DNA of 64,000 nt from Rhodospirillaceae bacterium LM-1 (GTDB taxonomy: Bacteria > Pseudomonadota > Alphaproteobacteria > Rhodospirillales > WMHbin7): positions 439,053 to 503,052 of the forward strand of contig CACUVI010000012.1 in the NCBI GenBank assembly GCA_902725215.1, in the 5' to 3' direction. The first letter of the stretch is position 1. Every line of letters starts with the position of its first letter. The notes beneath the pieces are model-generated. The model ran no database searches. It was not told where the DNA came from and was given only the letters and a program-made list of their open reading frames with translations. This document shows, piece by piece, positions 1 through 10,362 of this stretch. The translations under genes and the position numbers were made by a program.

Positions 1-1577
<1,577 letters not shown>

Positions 1578-1591
1578 CGCAGTTTCATTCT

Positions 1592-1672
1592 GTCATGGCC
1601 GGGCTTGTCCCGGCCATCCACGCGGCGAAGCGGAAAAAGTCGTGGATGCGCGGGTCAAACCCGCGCATGACG
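1592..1672. repeat. Palindromic intergenic repeat, copy 1
   Basis: An 81-base element bounded by GTCATGGCCGGGC and GCGCATGACG, with internal arms (CATGGCCGGGC...CCCGGCCATCCACG and CGTGGATGCGCGGG...CCCGCGCATGACG). A second copy with the same arms but a different centre lies at 21336-21429. Repeats of this form, which translate to MAGLVPAIHA in one frame, are common in alphaproteobacterial genomes. Here the element lies between xseA and the M23 peptidase, and its last bases supply the ATG that probably starts the peptidase. Confidence 0.8.
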
Positions 1673-2494
1673 TTTGCTATATCAATTTGCTTCTTTTTTC
1701 TTGTTGCCTGTCCGGCGCTGGCGGACGTGTCGCTGAACGGTCGGATCGAGCAGGGGGCTTTGGTGCTGGGCCAAGCGCTGCCCGGCTCGCGCCTGACCCT
1801 GGATGGCGTGCCCGTGATGGTGGGGCCGGACGGACGCTTCGCGCTGGGCTTTGCCCGCGAAGCCGGGCCGCAATCCCAGTTGCTGATCGAGGAGCCAGGT
1901 CAGCCGGTGCATACAAGGCAACTGAGCGTGGCCCCCAGAAGTTGGGACATCCAGCGCATCGAGGGATTGCCCGAGCGCCAGGTGACGCCCGATCCGAAAA
2001 CGCTGGAGCGCATCAAACGCGAAAATGAGTGGATCGTCGAAGCCAGATCGCACTCCCTGCCGCAAGCCCTGTTCGCCAGCGGATTTTTACAGCCCGCCGA
2101 TGGGCGGATCAGCGGCGTCTTCGGCAGCCAGCGCATCTTGAACGGCCAAGCGCGTTCCGCGCATTCCGGCGTCGATTTCGCAGCCCCCGTGGGCGCGCCC
2201 GTGCTGGCCGCCGCCGATGGTTTGGTGGCGCTGGCCGAAGGCGATCTGTTCTATACCGGCCAGACCGTGATGATCGATCATGGCCTGGGCGTGAATACGG
2301 TCTATGCGCATCTGTCGGCCATTTCGGTCAAGCTGGGCCAGCGCGTCGCCAAAGGAGAACGGATCGGCAGCATTGGCGCCAGCGGGCGCGCCACTGGCCC
2401 GCATCTGCATTGGGGGCTTACCGTGGGGCAGGTGAAATTGGACCCGATGAGCGCGCTTAATTTTTCCCAGCCGCCGCCAGCAGCACGGCCTTGA
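1667..2494 (+). CDS. Exported M23 family metallopeptidase (LytM-like)
   Basis: A probable peptidoglycan endopeptidase or LytM-type factor in the periplasm. The chosen ATG gives 275 residues that open with a hydrophobic signal peptide (MTFAISICFFFLVACPALA). The frame is open 31 codons further upstream, but that part is the translation of the palindromic repeat and is unlikely to be protein. The C-terminal M23 domain (about residues 155-265) carries HSGVDFAAPVG (His166, Asp170), YAHLS (His216) and GPHLHW (His246, His248), so the zinc ligands and catalytic histidines are all present. The middle region looks like the beta-rich domain found in front of many alphaproteobacterial M23 proteins. The last 38 bases overlap the convergent glycosyltransferase gene. 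Confidence 0.85.
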   Translation: MTFAISICFFFLVACPALADVSLNGRIEQGALVLGQALPGSRLTLDGVPVMVGPDGRFALGFAREAGPQSQLLIEEPGQPVHTRQLSVAPRSWDIQRIEGLPERQVTPDPKTLERIKRENEWIVEARSHSLPQALFASGFLQPADGRISGVFGSQRILNGQARSAHSGVDFAAPVGAPVLAAADGLVALAEGDLFYTGQTVMIDHGLGVNTVYAHLSAISVKLGQRVAKGERIGSIGASGRATGPHLHWGLTVGQVKLDPMSALNFSQPPPAARP

Positions 2495-5012
2495 TCTTGT
2501 CGGCCATGTCGGTCCAGCGAAACAGCTGGGCGCGCTGCAGCCCCGCCGCCACCAGGGCCTTGCGCGTTTCCGGCAGTTGCACCTCCAAAAGCGCGCGCGT
2601 CATGCCCCGCACATCGGTGGGGCCGACATACATGGCCGCCGGTCCCGCCACTTCCGCCAGCGACCCCATGGGCGTGGTAATGACCGGACAGCCCGAAGCC
2701 ATTGCCTCGATCACCGGCATGCCGAATCCTTCATAGAAGGACGGAAAGACCAAAGCCACCGCGCCCGCATAGGCTAGGCGCATTTCCTCGTCGCTCATGC
2801 GGCCATAGATGATGGGCGTGTCGGGAACTAGATCGATGAATTCCTGTTCGACCGGCTTGGCGCCCGAATTGACGATGGCGAACTGACTTTTATTGTTCAT
2901 GCCAGCAAAGCCCTTGAAGAACAGAACGCCGTTCTTATAGCTTTTGCGCTGGCCGACCAGCATGTAATAGGGCCTGTCTGCGCCGATCCGATTCTTGAAG
3001 TCGGCGACCTCGTCCTCGCTGGCGGGCTTGAAAATGGGATTCACGCCGCAATGGGCGACATGCACGGTCTTGGCGTCGATGGCGGGAAACAGGCGCTTCA
3101 GATCGTTGGCCGTGTTCTCCGAAATGCAGATATAGCCCTTGCAGGGCGCATATCCGATGGCGTCGTGCTTTTCTTGCCACATCGGCTCGTCGGTGGCGTT
3201 GACGCCCACCACCTCGGGAATCATGTCGTAGCCCATGAAAATGCTGGGGGTGGACAAGGGGGTGGTGCAGAAGGTGGAGACGAAAAGATCGATTTTTTCC
3301 TCGTCGCAGACTTTCTGAAGCAGGGCGCGGTCCTCGGGCAGGCGCTCGTAGTCATGGCCGGGCAGGTTGCGGCGCATCAGGCCTTGCACTTCCGGCCCTA
3401 ATCCCTCGCGATCCAGGATCAACAGATGATCGGCGAAACCATCGGCCACCCAAACCCTCAGCAATTCCTCCCATACCCTGGCGATGCCGGTCAGGTAATC
3501 TTGGAAGAAGACGGCGTCGATGGCGATGCGGGGCTTGCTGGGCGATCCCGGGCGGGCGGCGATCTTGGGCGGCGAAACGGCCTCTATCCGCTCCGACGCC
3601 TTGCGTCCGTCGCGTCGCCAGACGGCGCGTCCCGTCTTGCGATAGCCCAACTGGCGCAATCTGCCTTCCATCGCGTCGTTCAAGGGAACGGTCATCGCGT
3701 CGGGAAGAATCAACATATCGGGCGCTTGTTCCAGCGGCAGGGAGTCAAGTCCGTCATTGCTGGCCGTCAGGATGGCGTCGGCGGCGATGCCCTCGAACAG
3801 GGATTCGGGGGAAACGGCGCTGATGCGATTCTCGACGCCCGTTTGGGCATATACGGAACTTGGCTGGGCCGAGCGGATCGACAGGCGCGGCAGATCGGCG
3901 CAATCGGTGGCGATGGCGGGATCGGCGCCGCTGGCCAACAGCAATTGGGGCGTGGGCAGGCTGCGATGAATTTCCTGCACCACCTCGTAGACCTCGATGC
4001 GCTTGATCAGGTCCAGCGGGCCTGGAACGGCGAAACGATGTCTGGGTTCGTTCGATAAATCCCATCCCTCGGCCACCTTGCCTTCCAGCGCCAGATCCAG
4101 GAATTGCCTGCGCTTGATGTCGGGATGGTGTTCGGCCATGAATTTTTCATGCCCGGCCCGCCGGATGATATTTGCCGCCTCGGGGTGGGCCAGACAGTAG
4201 CGCGCCTTGTCTTGCAGTTCTTCGTCGCTGCCATACAAAAGCAGATGCTTGCCGTCTTCGAACAGGCTTTCCAGCCCAGACTCGGGGGCAAGGCGGTCGG
4301 TCAGCAGCAATCCTCCCGCCGCCATCACCTCGCCGACCCGGTGGTTGATGTCGCCGTTCAGGCTGACATTCAGGCTGATCGCCGCCTGGGCATAGATGGC
4401 CGAGGCCTGGGCCTGCGCGATGGTGGCGGTATGCAGCGCCAGTCCGCTGCTTCTGACCGCCTCCAACACATGTCGGCGATAGGGATGCCAGCGACCGGTG
4501 TCGCCGATGAAGACCAACGGGAAGGAATGGCTGTCGGCCAGAGGTTGCGGATGCGGATTCACCGACAGCAGGGGAATCCAGTAGCAGGGCGCCTTCAGAC
4601 CGGCATGAGCGAAGAAATGCACATGCTGGCGGGCGTGGTGGCAGATCATCAGATCGAACGGTTCCGATATCGCATAGTCCAGCATCCACGAGATGGGGCT
4701 GGGCAGATGGTGCGTATCGCCCAGAACCAGCACTTTGACGCCGGGAACGGCGGAAAGATTGCGCGGCACGTTGCGATCCAGCGCATCGGGTTTCACGACC
4801 ACGATATCGGGGGCAACGCCCAGCTTTTTGGCAGCTTCGGCCAGATCGTATTGCCCGGGGGCGACGTTCAGGCAGTCGATGCCCGACTTGTCGCGCCCGG
4901 TTTGACAGTCGGGGCCGACGAAAACCTCATGGGGCGCGAACATCCGACGCGGATAAAAGCCCGGCTGGGACTGGTAGCAAAGCAGGGCCAGGGGCTGGGC
5001 TTTGGATGTCAT
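2457..5012 (-). CDS. Two-domain glycosyltransferase (CgeB-like plus GT4)
   Basis: A large cytoplasmic protein of about 851 residues with two glycosyltransferase modules. The N-terminal half (about residues 5-330) resembles CgeB/DUF3880-type transferases: FPLVFIGDTGRWHPYR, then NVSLNGDINHRVGEVMAAGG. After a linker, residues from about 500 start a new GT-B fold (RIAIDAVFFQDYLTGIARV) and end in the GT4 signature FPSFYEGFGMPVIEAMASG. Acceptor and sugar are unknown. The neighbouring GT41 gene is divergent, which suggests a glycan or protein-glycosylation locus. The frame is open 20 codons upstream to an ATG at 5070-5072. I prefer the ATG at 5010-5012 because the protein then begins close to the first beta strand, but neither start has a clear ribosome site. 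Confidence 0.82.
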   Translation of the reverse strand: MTSKAQPLALLCYQSQPGFYPRRMFAPHEVFVGPDCQTGRDKSGIDCLNVAPGQYDLAEAAKKLGVAPDIVVVKPDALDRNVPRNLSAVPGVKVLVLGDTHHLPSPISWMLDYAISEPFDLMICHHARQHVHFFAHAGLKAPCYWIPLLSVNPHPQPLADSHSFPLVFIGDTGRWHPYRRHVLEAVRSSGLALHTATIAQAQASAIYAQAAISLNVSLNGDINHRVGEVMAAGGLLLTDRLAPESGLESLFEDGKHLLLYGSDEELQDKARYCLAHPEAANIIRRAGHEKFMAEHHPDIKRRQFLDLALEGKVAEGWDLSNEPRHRFAVPGPLDLIKRIEVYEVVQEIHRSLPTPQLLLASGADPAIATDCADLPRLSIRSAQPSSVYAQTGVENRISAVSPESLFEGIAADAILTASNDGLDSLPLEQAPDMLILPDAMTVPLNDAMEGRLRQLGYRKTGRAVWRRDGRKASERIEAVSPPKIAARPGSPSKPRIAIDAVFFQDYLTGIARVWEELLRVWVADGFADHLLILDREGLGPEVQGLMRRNLPGHDYERLPEDRALLQKVCDEEKIDLFVSTFCTTPLSTPSIFMGYDMIPEVVGVNATDEPMWQEKHDAIGYAPCKGYICISENTANDLKRLFPAIDAKTVHVAHCGVNPIFKPASEDEVADFKNRIGADRPYYMLVGQRKSYKNGVLFFKGFAGMNNKSQFAIVNSGAKPVEQEFIDLVPDTPIIYGRMSDEEMRLAYAGAVALVFPSFYEGFGMPVIEAMASGCPVITTPMGSLAEVAGPAAMYVGPTDVRGMTRALLEVQLPETRKALVAAGLQRAQLFRWTDMADKIKAVLLAAAGKN

Positions 5013-5092
5013 GGCGCGATAGTAAGGAGGGGATGACCTCGGATCAAGCTCCCGCTCTTGCTGAACCGCCATAAGATGGGCAGAGTGCGGTC

Positions 5093-7360
5093 ATGGATAT
5101 CGCCGCCATTCTTGCAGACGCCAACCGATTATTAGCCCAGGGCAAGGTCGAAGAGGCCTATGCCCTGGCCGCATCCTTGCAGGACGGTTATCCCGACGAT
5201 CCGGTCCTGCTGTCCCTGATGGGGCGTCTGGCCCTGGCGACGCTGAAACCCAATATTGCGGCTCCACTGCTTTTACGCGCCTTGGCGGTCAATCCCGAGG
5301 ACGGGCAGGCCCAACTGGCGCTTGGCCGTTCGCTGCGCGCCATGGACCGGTCGTTTGACGCCAGGAAACATCTGGAAGCCGCCGTTCGCTTGCTGCCCGA
5401 GGATGCCGACGCCCATTTTCAACTGGCCGAATTGTTGGAAGGCGACGGAGACGCCGAGCTTGCCAGCCGCCACTATCAGGCGGCCAGGGCGTTGGCGCCC
5501 GATCTGGCGGCCATCCCCGCCGCCCTTGCCCATCTTCATGGCGTCAGGGGCGACAAGCAGACCGCCCAGCGTTTGTACCTTGAAGCCATCGCTCTTAAAC
5601 CGTCGGCGGAAATTCACACTGCCTATGCGGGGCTTTTGGCTGGGCAGGGGCAAATCGACGCCGCGATCGCCCAGTTCGAAGCCGCCGTGGCGCTTGATCC
5701 CAAGAATCCACAGGCCTGGAACAATCTGTCCGGCCCCTTGAAGCTGAGGGGGCGCTTGAAGGAAAGCGTGGCGGCGTTGAAGAAAGCGGTGGCGCTTGCG
5801 CCGGGCAATGCGCTGATCCACAACAATCTGGCTTTGGCGCTGCGCCTGGAAGAGGGGGCTGCCGAGGCGCTGGAACATGCCAAGCTCGCCATATCGCTCA
5901 AGCCCGACTATGCCGACGCCTATCAGAACATGGGCTATATCCTGAATCTTCTGGGCCAACACGAGGCGGCGGTGGCGGCCCTTCACCGCGCCATCGCCAT
6001 CGATCCCGGCAACGCCATCTATCACGGAGCCTTGGGCCATGTGCTGAACGGGCAGGGCGCCGTCGAGGAGGCCATCCAGGCTTTTCGCCGTTCGCTCGAT
6101 CTTGATCCCGCTTCCGCGCTGGTGCGCAGCAATCTGTTGATGACGTTGTGCTACAGCAAGGAAATCGCGCCAGAAGCGTTGTATGCCGAACACAGGCGTT
6201 TCGGTGACATTCATCAGTCAAAAATTCCCCCCGCGCCACACGCCAACGCGCGCGATCCGGCCAAGCGATTGCGCATCGGTTATGTGTCGCCCGACTTTCG
6301 CACCCATTCGGTCAGTTATTTCTTTGAACCCGTGCTGGCGGGGCATGATCGGCGGGCCGTCGAAGTGTTTCTGTACGCCAACCATCTGCATGGCGATGCG
6401 GTTTCGGATCGTCTGAAAGGCATGGCGGATCAGTGGCGCGAGATCAGGGGCCTTGCCGACGACGAGGCGGAAGCCTTGATCCGTTCGGACGGCATCGACA
6501 TTCTGGTCGATCTGGCGGGTCATTCGGCCGACAACCGCCTGCCGCTGATGGCCAGGAAGCCCGCGCCGATCCAGGGAACATGGATCGGCTATCCCAACAC
6601 CACGGGCCTGTCCGCCATCGACTTTCGCTTTACCGATGCCATCGCCGATCCAGTTGGATTTTGCGACGGTCTGCACAGCGAAAGGCTGGAGCGCCTGCCC
6701 AACGGCTTCTTGTGCTTCCGCCCGCCAGAAGAGGCGCCAGACATCGAACCGATCAAGCCAAGAGGCTTGGGCCAGGCGGTCTTCGGCTGTTTCAACAACC
6801 ACGCCAAGGTCAGCCCCTACGTCACCAGATTGTGGGCCGATCTTTTGAAGGAATTGCCCGAAGCCGTTTTGATGTTGAAGAACCGGTCGATGGACGATCC
6901 CCGGGCGCGGGCGGAAATTCTCGACCGCTTCGCTTCCAACGGGATCGATCCCCAGCGCATCAAGACGGTGGGGCGCATTCCGGGGCGCGGCGGCCATCTG
7001 GCGGCCTACAATCTGGTGGACATTTCCCTGGATACGCATCCCTATAGCGGCACGGCCACCACCTGTGAATCGCTTTGGATGGGCACGCCGGTGGTGACGC
7101 TGGCGGGACCCACCCATGTCAGCCGCGTCTCGGCGTCGCTGCTGCATCGGGTGGGGTTGGACGATCTGGTGGCGGCGTCGCCCGAGGAATATGTCCTAAA
7201 GGCGGTGTCGCTGGCGCTCGATCACGCCAGATTGGCCGAGTTGCGCCTTGCTTTGCGCGATCGCTTGCGATCATCGCCCTTGCTGGACGCTGCCGGTTGC
7301 GCCGCCGAGGTTGAAGCGGCCTATCGCAGGATGTGGGTGGATTGGTGCGCTTCCAGCTGA
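5093..7360 (+). CDS. TPR-containing O-GlcNAc transferase-like protein (SPINDLY/GT41)
   Basis: This 755-residue protein joins about 350 residues of tetratricopeptide repeats (for example AYQNMGYILNLLGQHEAAV and HGALGHVLNGQGAVEEAI) to a C-terminal GT41 catalytic domain. That domain shows RIGYVSPDFRTHSVSYF, DILVDLAGHSADNRL, PAPIQGTWIGYPNTTG, FGCFNNHAKVSP and LDTHPYSGTATTCESLWMG, all hallmarks of the OGT/SPINDLY family. Members transfer a sugar, usually GlcNAc or fucose, to Ser/Thr of proteins in the cytoplasm; in bacteria they are often linked to flagellin or adhesin modification. The 3' end overlaps the convergent hydrolase gene by 40 bases. It lies next to three other glycosyltransferases. Donor and target cannot be read from the sequence. 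Confidence 0.9.
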   Translation: MDIAAILADANRLLAQGKVEEAYALAASLQDGYPDDPVLLSLMGRLALATLKPNIAAPLLLRALAVNPEDGQAQLALGRSLRAMDRSFDARKHLEAAVRLLPEDADAHFQLAELLEGDGDAELASRHYQAARALAPDLAAIPAALAHLHGVRGDKQTAQRLYLEAIALKPSAEIHTAYAGLLAGQGQIDAAIAQFEAAVALDPKNPQAWNNLSGPLKLRGRLKESVAALKKAVALAPGNALIHNNLALALRLEEGAAEALEHAKLAISLKPDYADAYQNMGYILNLLGQHEAAVAALHRAIAIDPGNAIYHGALGHVLNGQGAVEEAIQAFRRSLDLDPASALVRSNLLMTLCYSKEIAPEALYAEHRRFGDIHQSKIPPAPHANARDPAKRLRIGYVSPDFRTHSVSYFFEPVLAGHDRRAVEVFLYANHLHGDAVSDRLKGMADQWREIRGLADDEAEALIRSDGIDILVDLAGHSADNRLPLMARKPAPIQGTWIGYPNTTGLSAIDFRFTDAIADPVGFCDGLHSERLERLPNGFLCFRPPEEAPDIEPIKPRGLGQAVFGCFNNHAKVSPYVTRLWADLLKELPEAVLMLKNRSMDDPRARAEILDRFASNGIDPQRIKTVGRIPGRGGHLAAYNLVDISLDTHPYSGTATTCESLWMGTPVVTLAGPTHVSRVSASLLHRVGLDDLVAASPEEYVLKAVSLALDHARLAELRLALRDRLRSSPLLDAAGCAAEVEAAYRRMWVDWCASS

Positions 7361-8124
7361 TCCAGCAGCGCCGCCAGGGTTTGGGTCAGGCGGGCAAGGT
7401 CCGCAGGTTCGCTTAGGCGGTGGCCGCCCTTTTTTACCAGCGTCACGTCCACATCCAGGCTTTCCACCGCATCCTGGATCATCAGGGCGGTATCCCAAGG
7501 CACATCCTGATCTTCCATGCCCTGGATGATGCGCAAGGGAACGCGGATCGGCAGTGGGGTCTTGTCCAGCAGCAAATGGTTCCGGCCATCTTCGATCAAC
7601 CGCTTGGTGATGACATAGGGCTGCTCGCCGTAATCGCTGGGGACGTCGATTTTCCCTTCGGCAAGCAGCGATTTTCGCTGTTCCGCCGTCAGTTCGCTCC
7701 AAATCAGGTTTTCGGTGAAATCGGGGGCGGGGGCAATGCCCACGAGGCCGACGATTCGCTGGGGTCTGGCCAGGGCGGTCAGCAGCATGATCCAGCCCCC
7801 CATGCTGGACCCCACCAGCACCTGCGGCCCCTCGGTCAGCCGGTCTAGGACCTGGATGGCGTCGTCGGCCCAATCGCCGATGCAGCCATCCTTGAAGGCC
7901 TGGGAAGAGGCGCCGTGCCCCCGGTAATCGAAACGCAGATAGGCCTGGCCCCTGGCCTTGCACAGGTCTTCCAGGGCCAGGGCCTTGCTTCCGGTCATGT
8001 CGGACATAAATCCGGTCATGAAAACGACGCCTGGCCCCTTGCCTGAAAGGCGGCGGTAGGCGATTGTGGCCCCGTCTTGGCGTGTTAATATCGAAGGTCT
8101 GTCATCGGGTTCGTTCATGGTCAT
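7321..8124 (-). CDS. Alpha/beta hydrolase, ABHD10-like
   Basis: A cytoplasmic serine hydrolase of about 267 residues. The oxyanion region GVVFMTGFMSDMTG, the FDYRGHGASS strand and the nucleophile elbow VGSSMGGW are clear. The acid (IQGMEDQDVPWD) and the histidine (KKGGHRLSEP) follow in the expected order. The overall pattern resembles ABHD10-type carboxyesterases. Two ATG codons, at 8122-8124 and 8116-8118, are possible starts; I give the longer. The start region overlaps the start of the divergent GT4 gene, so the two genes share a few bases of coding DNA. Its position inside a glycosyltransferase block could mean a role in trimming or deacylating a glycan, but that is inference. Confidence 0.85.
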   Translation of the reverse strand: MTMNEPDDRPSILTRQDGATIAYRRLSGKGPGVVFMTGFMSDMTGSKALALEDLCKARGQAYLRFDYRGHGASSQAFKDGCIGDWADDAIQVLDRLTEGPQVLVGSSMGGWIMLLTALARPQRIVGLVGIAPAPDFTENLIWSELTAEQRKSLLAEGKIDVPSDYGEQPYVITKRLIEDGRNHLLLDKTPLPIRVPLRIIQGMEDQDVPWDTALMIQDAVESLDVDVTLVKKGGHRLSEPADLARLTQTLAALLDQLEAHQSTHILR

Positions 8125-9307
8125 GCAGTCTAGCAATTCCCCCCCCATCCGCCAACCGGTCGTTCTGCAGGTGCTGCCTGCCTTGGTTACCGGAGGCGTC
8201 GAGCGCGGCGCCACCGACATCGGCATCGCCCTGGCCGAGGCGGGATGGGGCAGTTGCGTCGTCTCGTCGGGCGGGCCGATGGTGCGCGAGCTGGAGCGCG
8301 TGGGCGCTTCGCATGTGGTGATGCCGGTGCAATCGAAGAACCCGCTGGTGATGCGCAAGAACGCCGAACAGTTGGCTGCCCTTGCCCGCGAGATCAAGGC
8401 GGACATCATTCATGCAAGATCCAGAGCGCCCGCCTGGTCCGCCGAGGCCGCCGCCAAAATGGCCGGATGCCATTTCGTCACCACCTTTCACGGCACCTAC
8501 AATATGGGGCCGATGGCGATGAAGCGTCATTACAACGCCGTCATGGCCAGGGGCGAGCGGGTGATCGCCATTTCGCAATTCATCGCCAGCCATATCCACC
8601 AGTATTACGGCGTGGGCTGGGAGCGCGTGCGCGTCGTCCACCGGGGAATCGATCTGGACATCTTTGATCCGCAGCATGTCTCGCCCGAGCGCATCATCCA
8701 ATTATCGACCGCTTGGCGACTGCCCGACGGCGTTCCCGTCGTCATGCTGCCTGGGCGTCTGACGCGCTGGAAGGGCCAGCCGGTGCTGATCGAGGCGATG
8801 GCGCGCATGCGAGACGAATTGGGGTGGGAGAATATGCGCTGCCTTCTGGTTGGTTCGGATCAGGGGCGGACGGATTACCGCGACGAGTTGGTGGCGCAAT
8901 CGCGTCGCCTGGGGCTGGACGACGTGGTGCACATTATCGACGACTGCCGCGACCTGCCCGCCGCTTATATGCTGGCCGATGTGGTGGTTTCGGCCTCCAC
9001 CGATCCCGAAGCCTTCGGGCGCGTGATCGTGGAAGCCCAAGCCATGGGTCGGCCCGTGGTGGCGTCCGACCATGGCGGGGCCAGGGAAACCGTGATCGCG
9101 AATGAAACCGGCTGGCTGGTGCCGCCCGGCGATCCGATGGCTCTGGCCCAATCGATCAGCGACGTCCTTGAAATCGACGTCGATTTGCGCCGCAGGCGGG
9201 CCGATCAGGCGATCGCGCACGCCAAGGCCAATTTCTCGAAAAAGCGCATGTGCGAGGCCACGCTCGACGTCTACCGCGAGGTCCTGGGTATCGAAGGGAA
9301 GAAATAG
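8117..9307 (+). CDS. Glycosyltransferase family 4
   Basis: A 396-residue GT-B enzyme that probably transfers a sugar from a nucleotide donor to a cell-surface glycan or lipopolysaccharide core. The N-terminal domain begins VVLQVLPALVTGGVERGATDIG, the glycine-rich loop typical of GT4. The C-terminal domain contains MLPGRLTRWKGQPVLIEAM and the donor-site sequence STDPEAFGRVIVEAQAMGRPVVASDHGG. The ATG at 8117 (MVMQSSN) gives a normal N-terminus; the frame extends to 8066 but would then run into the divergent hydrolase. The GT9 gene follows after two bases, so these two form an operon. Confidence 0.9.
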   Translation: MVMQSSNSPPIRQPVVLQVLPALVTGGVERGATDIGIALAEAGWGSCVVSSGGPMVRELERVGASHVVMPVQSKNPLVMRKNAEQLAALAREIKADIIHARSRAPAWSAEAAAKMAGCHFVTTFHGTYNMGPMAMKRHYNAVMARGERVIAISQFIASHIHQYYGVGWERVRVVHRGIDLDIFDPQHVSPERIIQLSTAWRLPDGVPVVMLPGRLTRWKGQPVLIEAMARMRDELGWENMRCLLVGSDQGRTDYRDELVAQSRRLGLDDVVHIIDDCRDLPAAYMLADVVVSASTDPEAFGRVIVEAQAMGRPVVASDHGGARETVIANETGWLVPPGDPMALAQSISDVLEIDVDLRRRRADQAIAHAKANFSKKRMCEATLDVYREVLGIEGKK

Positions 9308-9309
9308 GC

Positions 9310-10260
9310 ATGGCGCGGATTCTGGTCATCAAGCTCTCGGCGCTGGGCGATATTGTCCAGGCGCTGGGACCGATGGCCGCCATCCGCCGCCATCACAAGG
9401 ACGATCACATCGTTCTGCTCACAACCTCGCTTTACGCTGATTTTCTGCAACAAAGCCCCTATGCCGACGAAGTTTGGATCGATGACCGTCCGCGCCTGAA
9501 GAATCCGCTGGGCGTTTTCAGCCTAGCCAAGCGCTTGCGTCAGGGAAAGTTCACGCGCGTCTACGATCTGCAAACATCCAGGCGCAGTTCCCGCTACTTC
9601 CACCTGATGCGTCCCTGGCCGCCGGAATGGTCGGGAATCGCCTGGGGCTGTTCGCATCCGCATGCCAATCCCAAGCGCGATTTCATGCACACGTTGGACC
9701 GACAGGCCGAGCAATTGGCCGTGGCGGGCATCGACGACACGCCCGCGCCTGATTTGTCCTGGGTCAAGGCCGACATCGAACGTTTTAAATTGCCCCAGCG
9801 TTTTGGGCTTCTGGTGCCCGGCGGCGCCCCCCATCGACCAGCCAAGCGCTGGCCGGGAGCGCGTTTTGGTGAGATGGCCAGGCGTTGGCTCGCCCAGGGC
9901 ATAACGCCTGTTCTGCTGGGCACGAGGCAGGATCAGGAGGCGTTGGATGTGGTGCGCACCATCTGTCCTCAGGCGGTGGATCTTTCGGGCCAGACTAGCT
10001 TTGCCGATATCGCCGTCTTGGGGCGCTGCGCCTCCATCGCGCTTGGCAACGACACCGGACCAATGCATCTGATCGTCGCCGCTGGCGCGCCGTCCGCCGT
10101 CTTGTTTTCCAGCGAATCGGATCCAGCACTTTGTGCTCCGCGCGGTCCCAAGGCGGCTGTCTTGAAGGCGCAGGACTTAGCCTATCTGGACATTTCCGAG
10201 GTGCAGCGGGGGCTGCAAAAAGTCTGCGGCGGTTGCTTCGGGTCGATCAAACCCGACTGA
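9310..10260 (+). CDS. Glycosyltransferase family 9 (heptosyltransferase-like)
   Basis: A 316-residue member of the ADP-heptose:LPS heptosyltransferase family. It opens with MARILVIKLSALGDIVQALG, the classic family N-terminus, and carries LVPGGAP and GNDTGPMHLIVAAGAPSAVLF, the C-terminal donor-binding motifs. Such enzymes act on the cytoplasmic face of the inner membrane in LPS core assembly. The ATG at 9310 is two bases after the stop of the GT4 gene, with GGGAAG just upstream. Whether it transfers heptose or another sugar cannot be decided here. A weak GNRA hairpin at 10278-10293 follows the gene. Confidence 0.9.
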   Translation: MARILVIKLSALGDIVQALGPMAAIRRHHKDDHIVLLTTSLYADFLQQSPYADEVWIDDRPRLKNPLGVFSLAKRLRQGKFTRVYDLQTSRRSSRYFHLMRPWPPEWSGIAWGCSHPHANPKRDFMHTLDRQAEQLAVAGIDDTPAPDLSWVKADIERFKLPQRFGLLVPGGAPHRPAKRWPGARFGEMARRWLAQGITPVLLGTRQDQEALDVVRTICPQAVDLSGQTSFADIAVLGRCASIALGNDTGPMHLIVAAGAPSAVLFSSESDPALCAPRGPKAAVLKAQDLAYLDISEVQRGLQKVCGGCFGSIKPD

Positions 10261-10362
10261 ATTGGTTATTTTCCTGCCGACCCGCAAGGGTCGTTGTCAT
10301 CAAAACCTAAATTCTTTAGGGTCGTGATAGAATTGCTCGTTCCAATGTAGGAGACAGAAGGC

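Noticed and set aside
4104..5036. 310-codon open frame on the plus strand
   Set aside because: It is antisense to the CgeB/GT4 gene, has shadow-like composition and no domain; high GC makes such frames common here.
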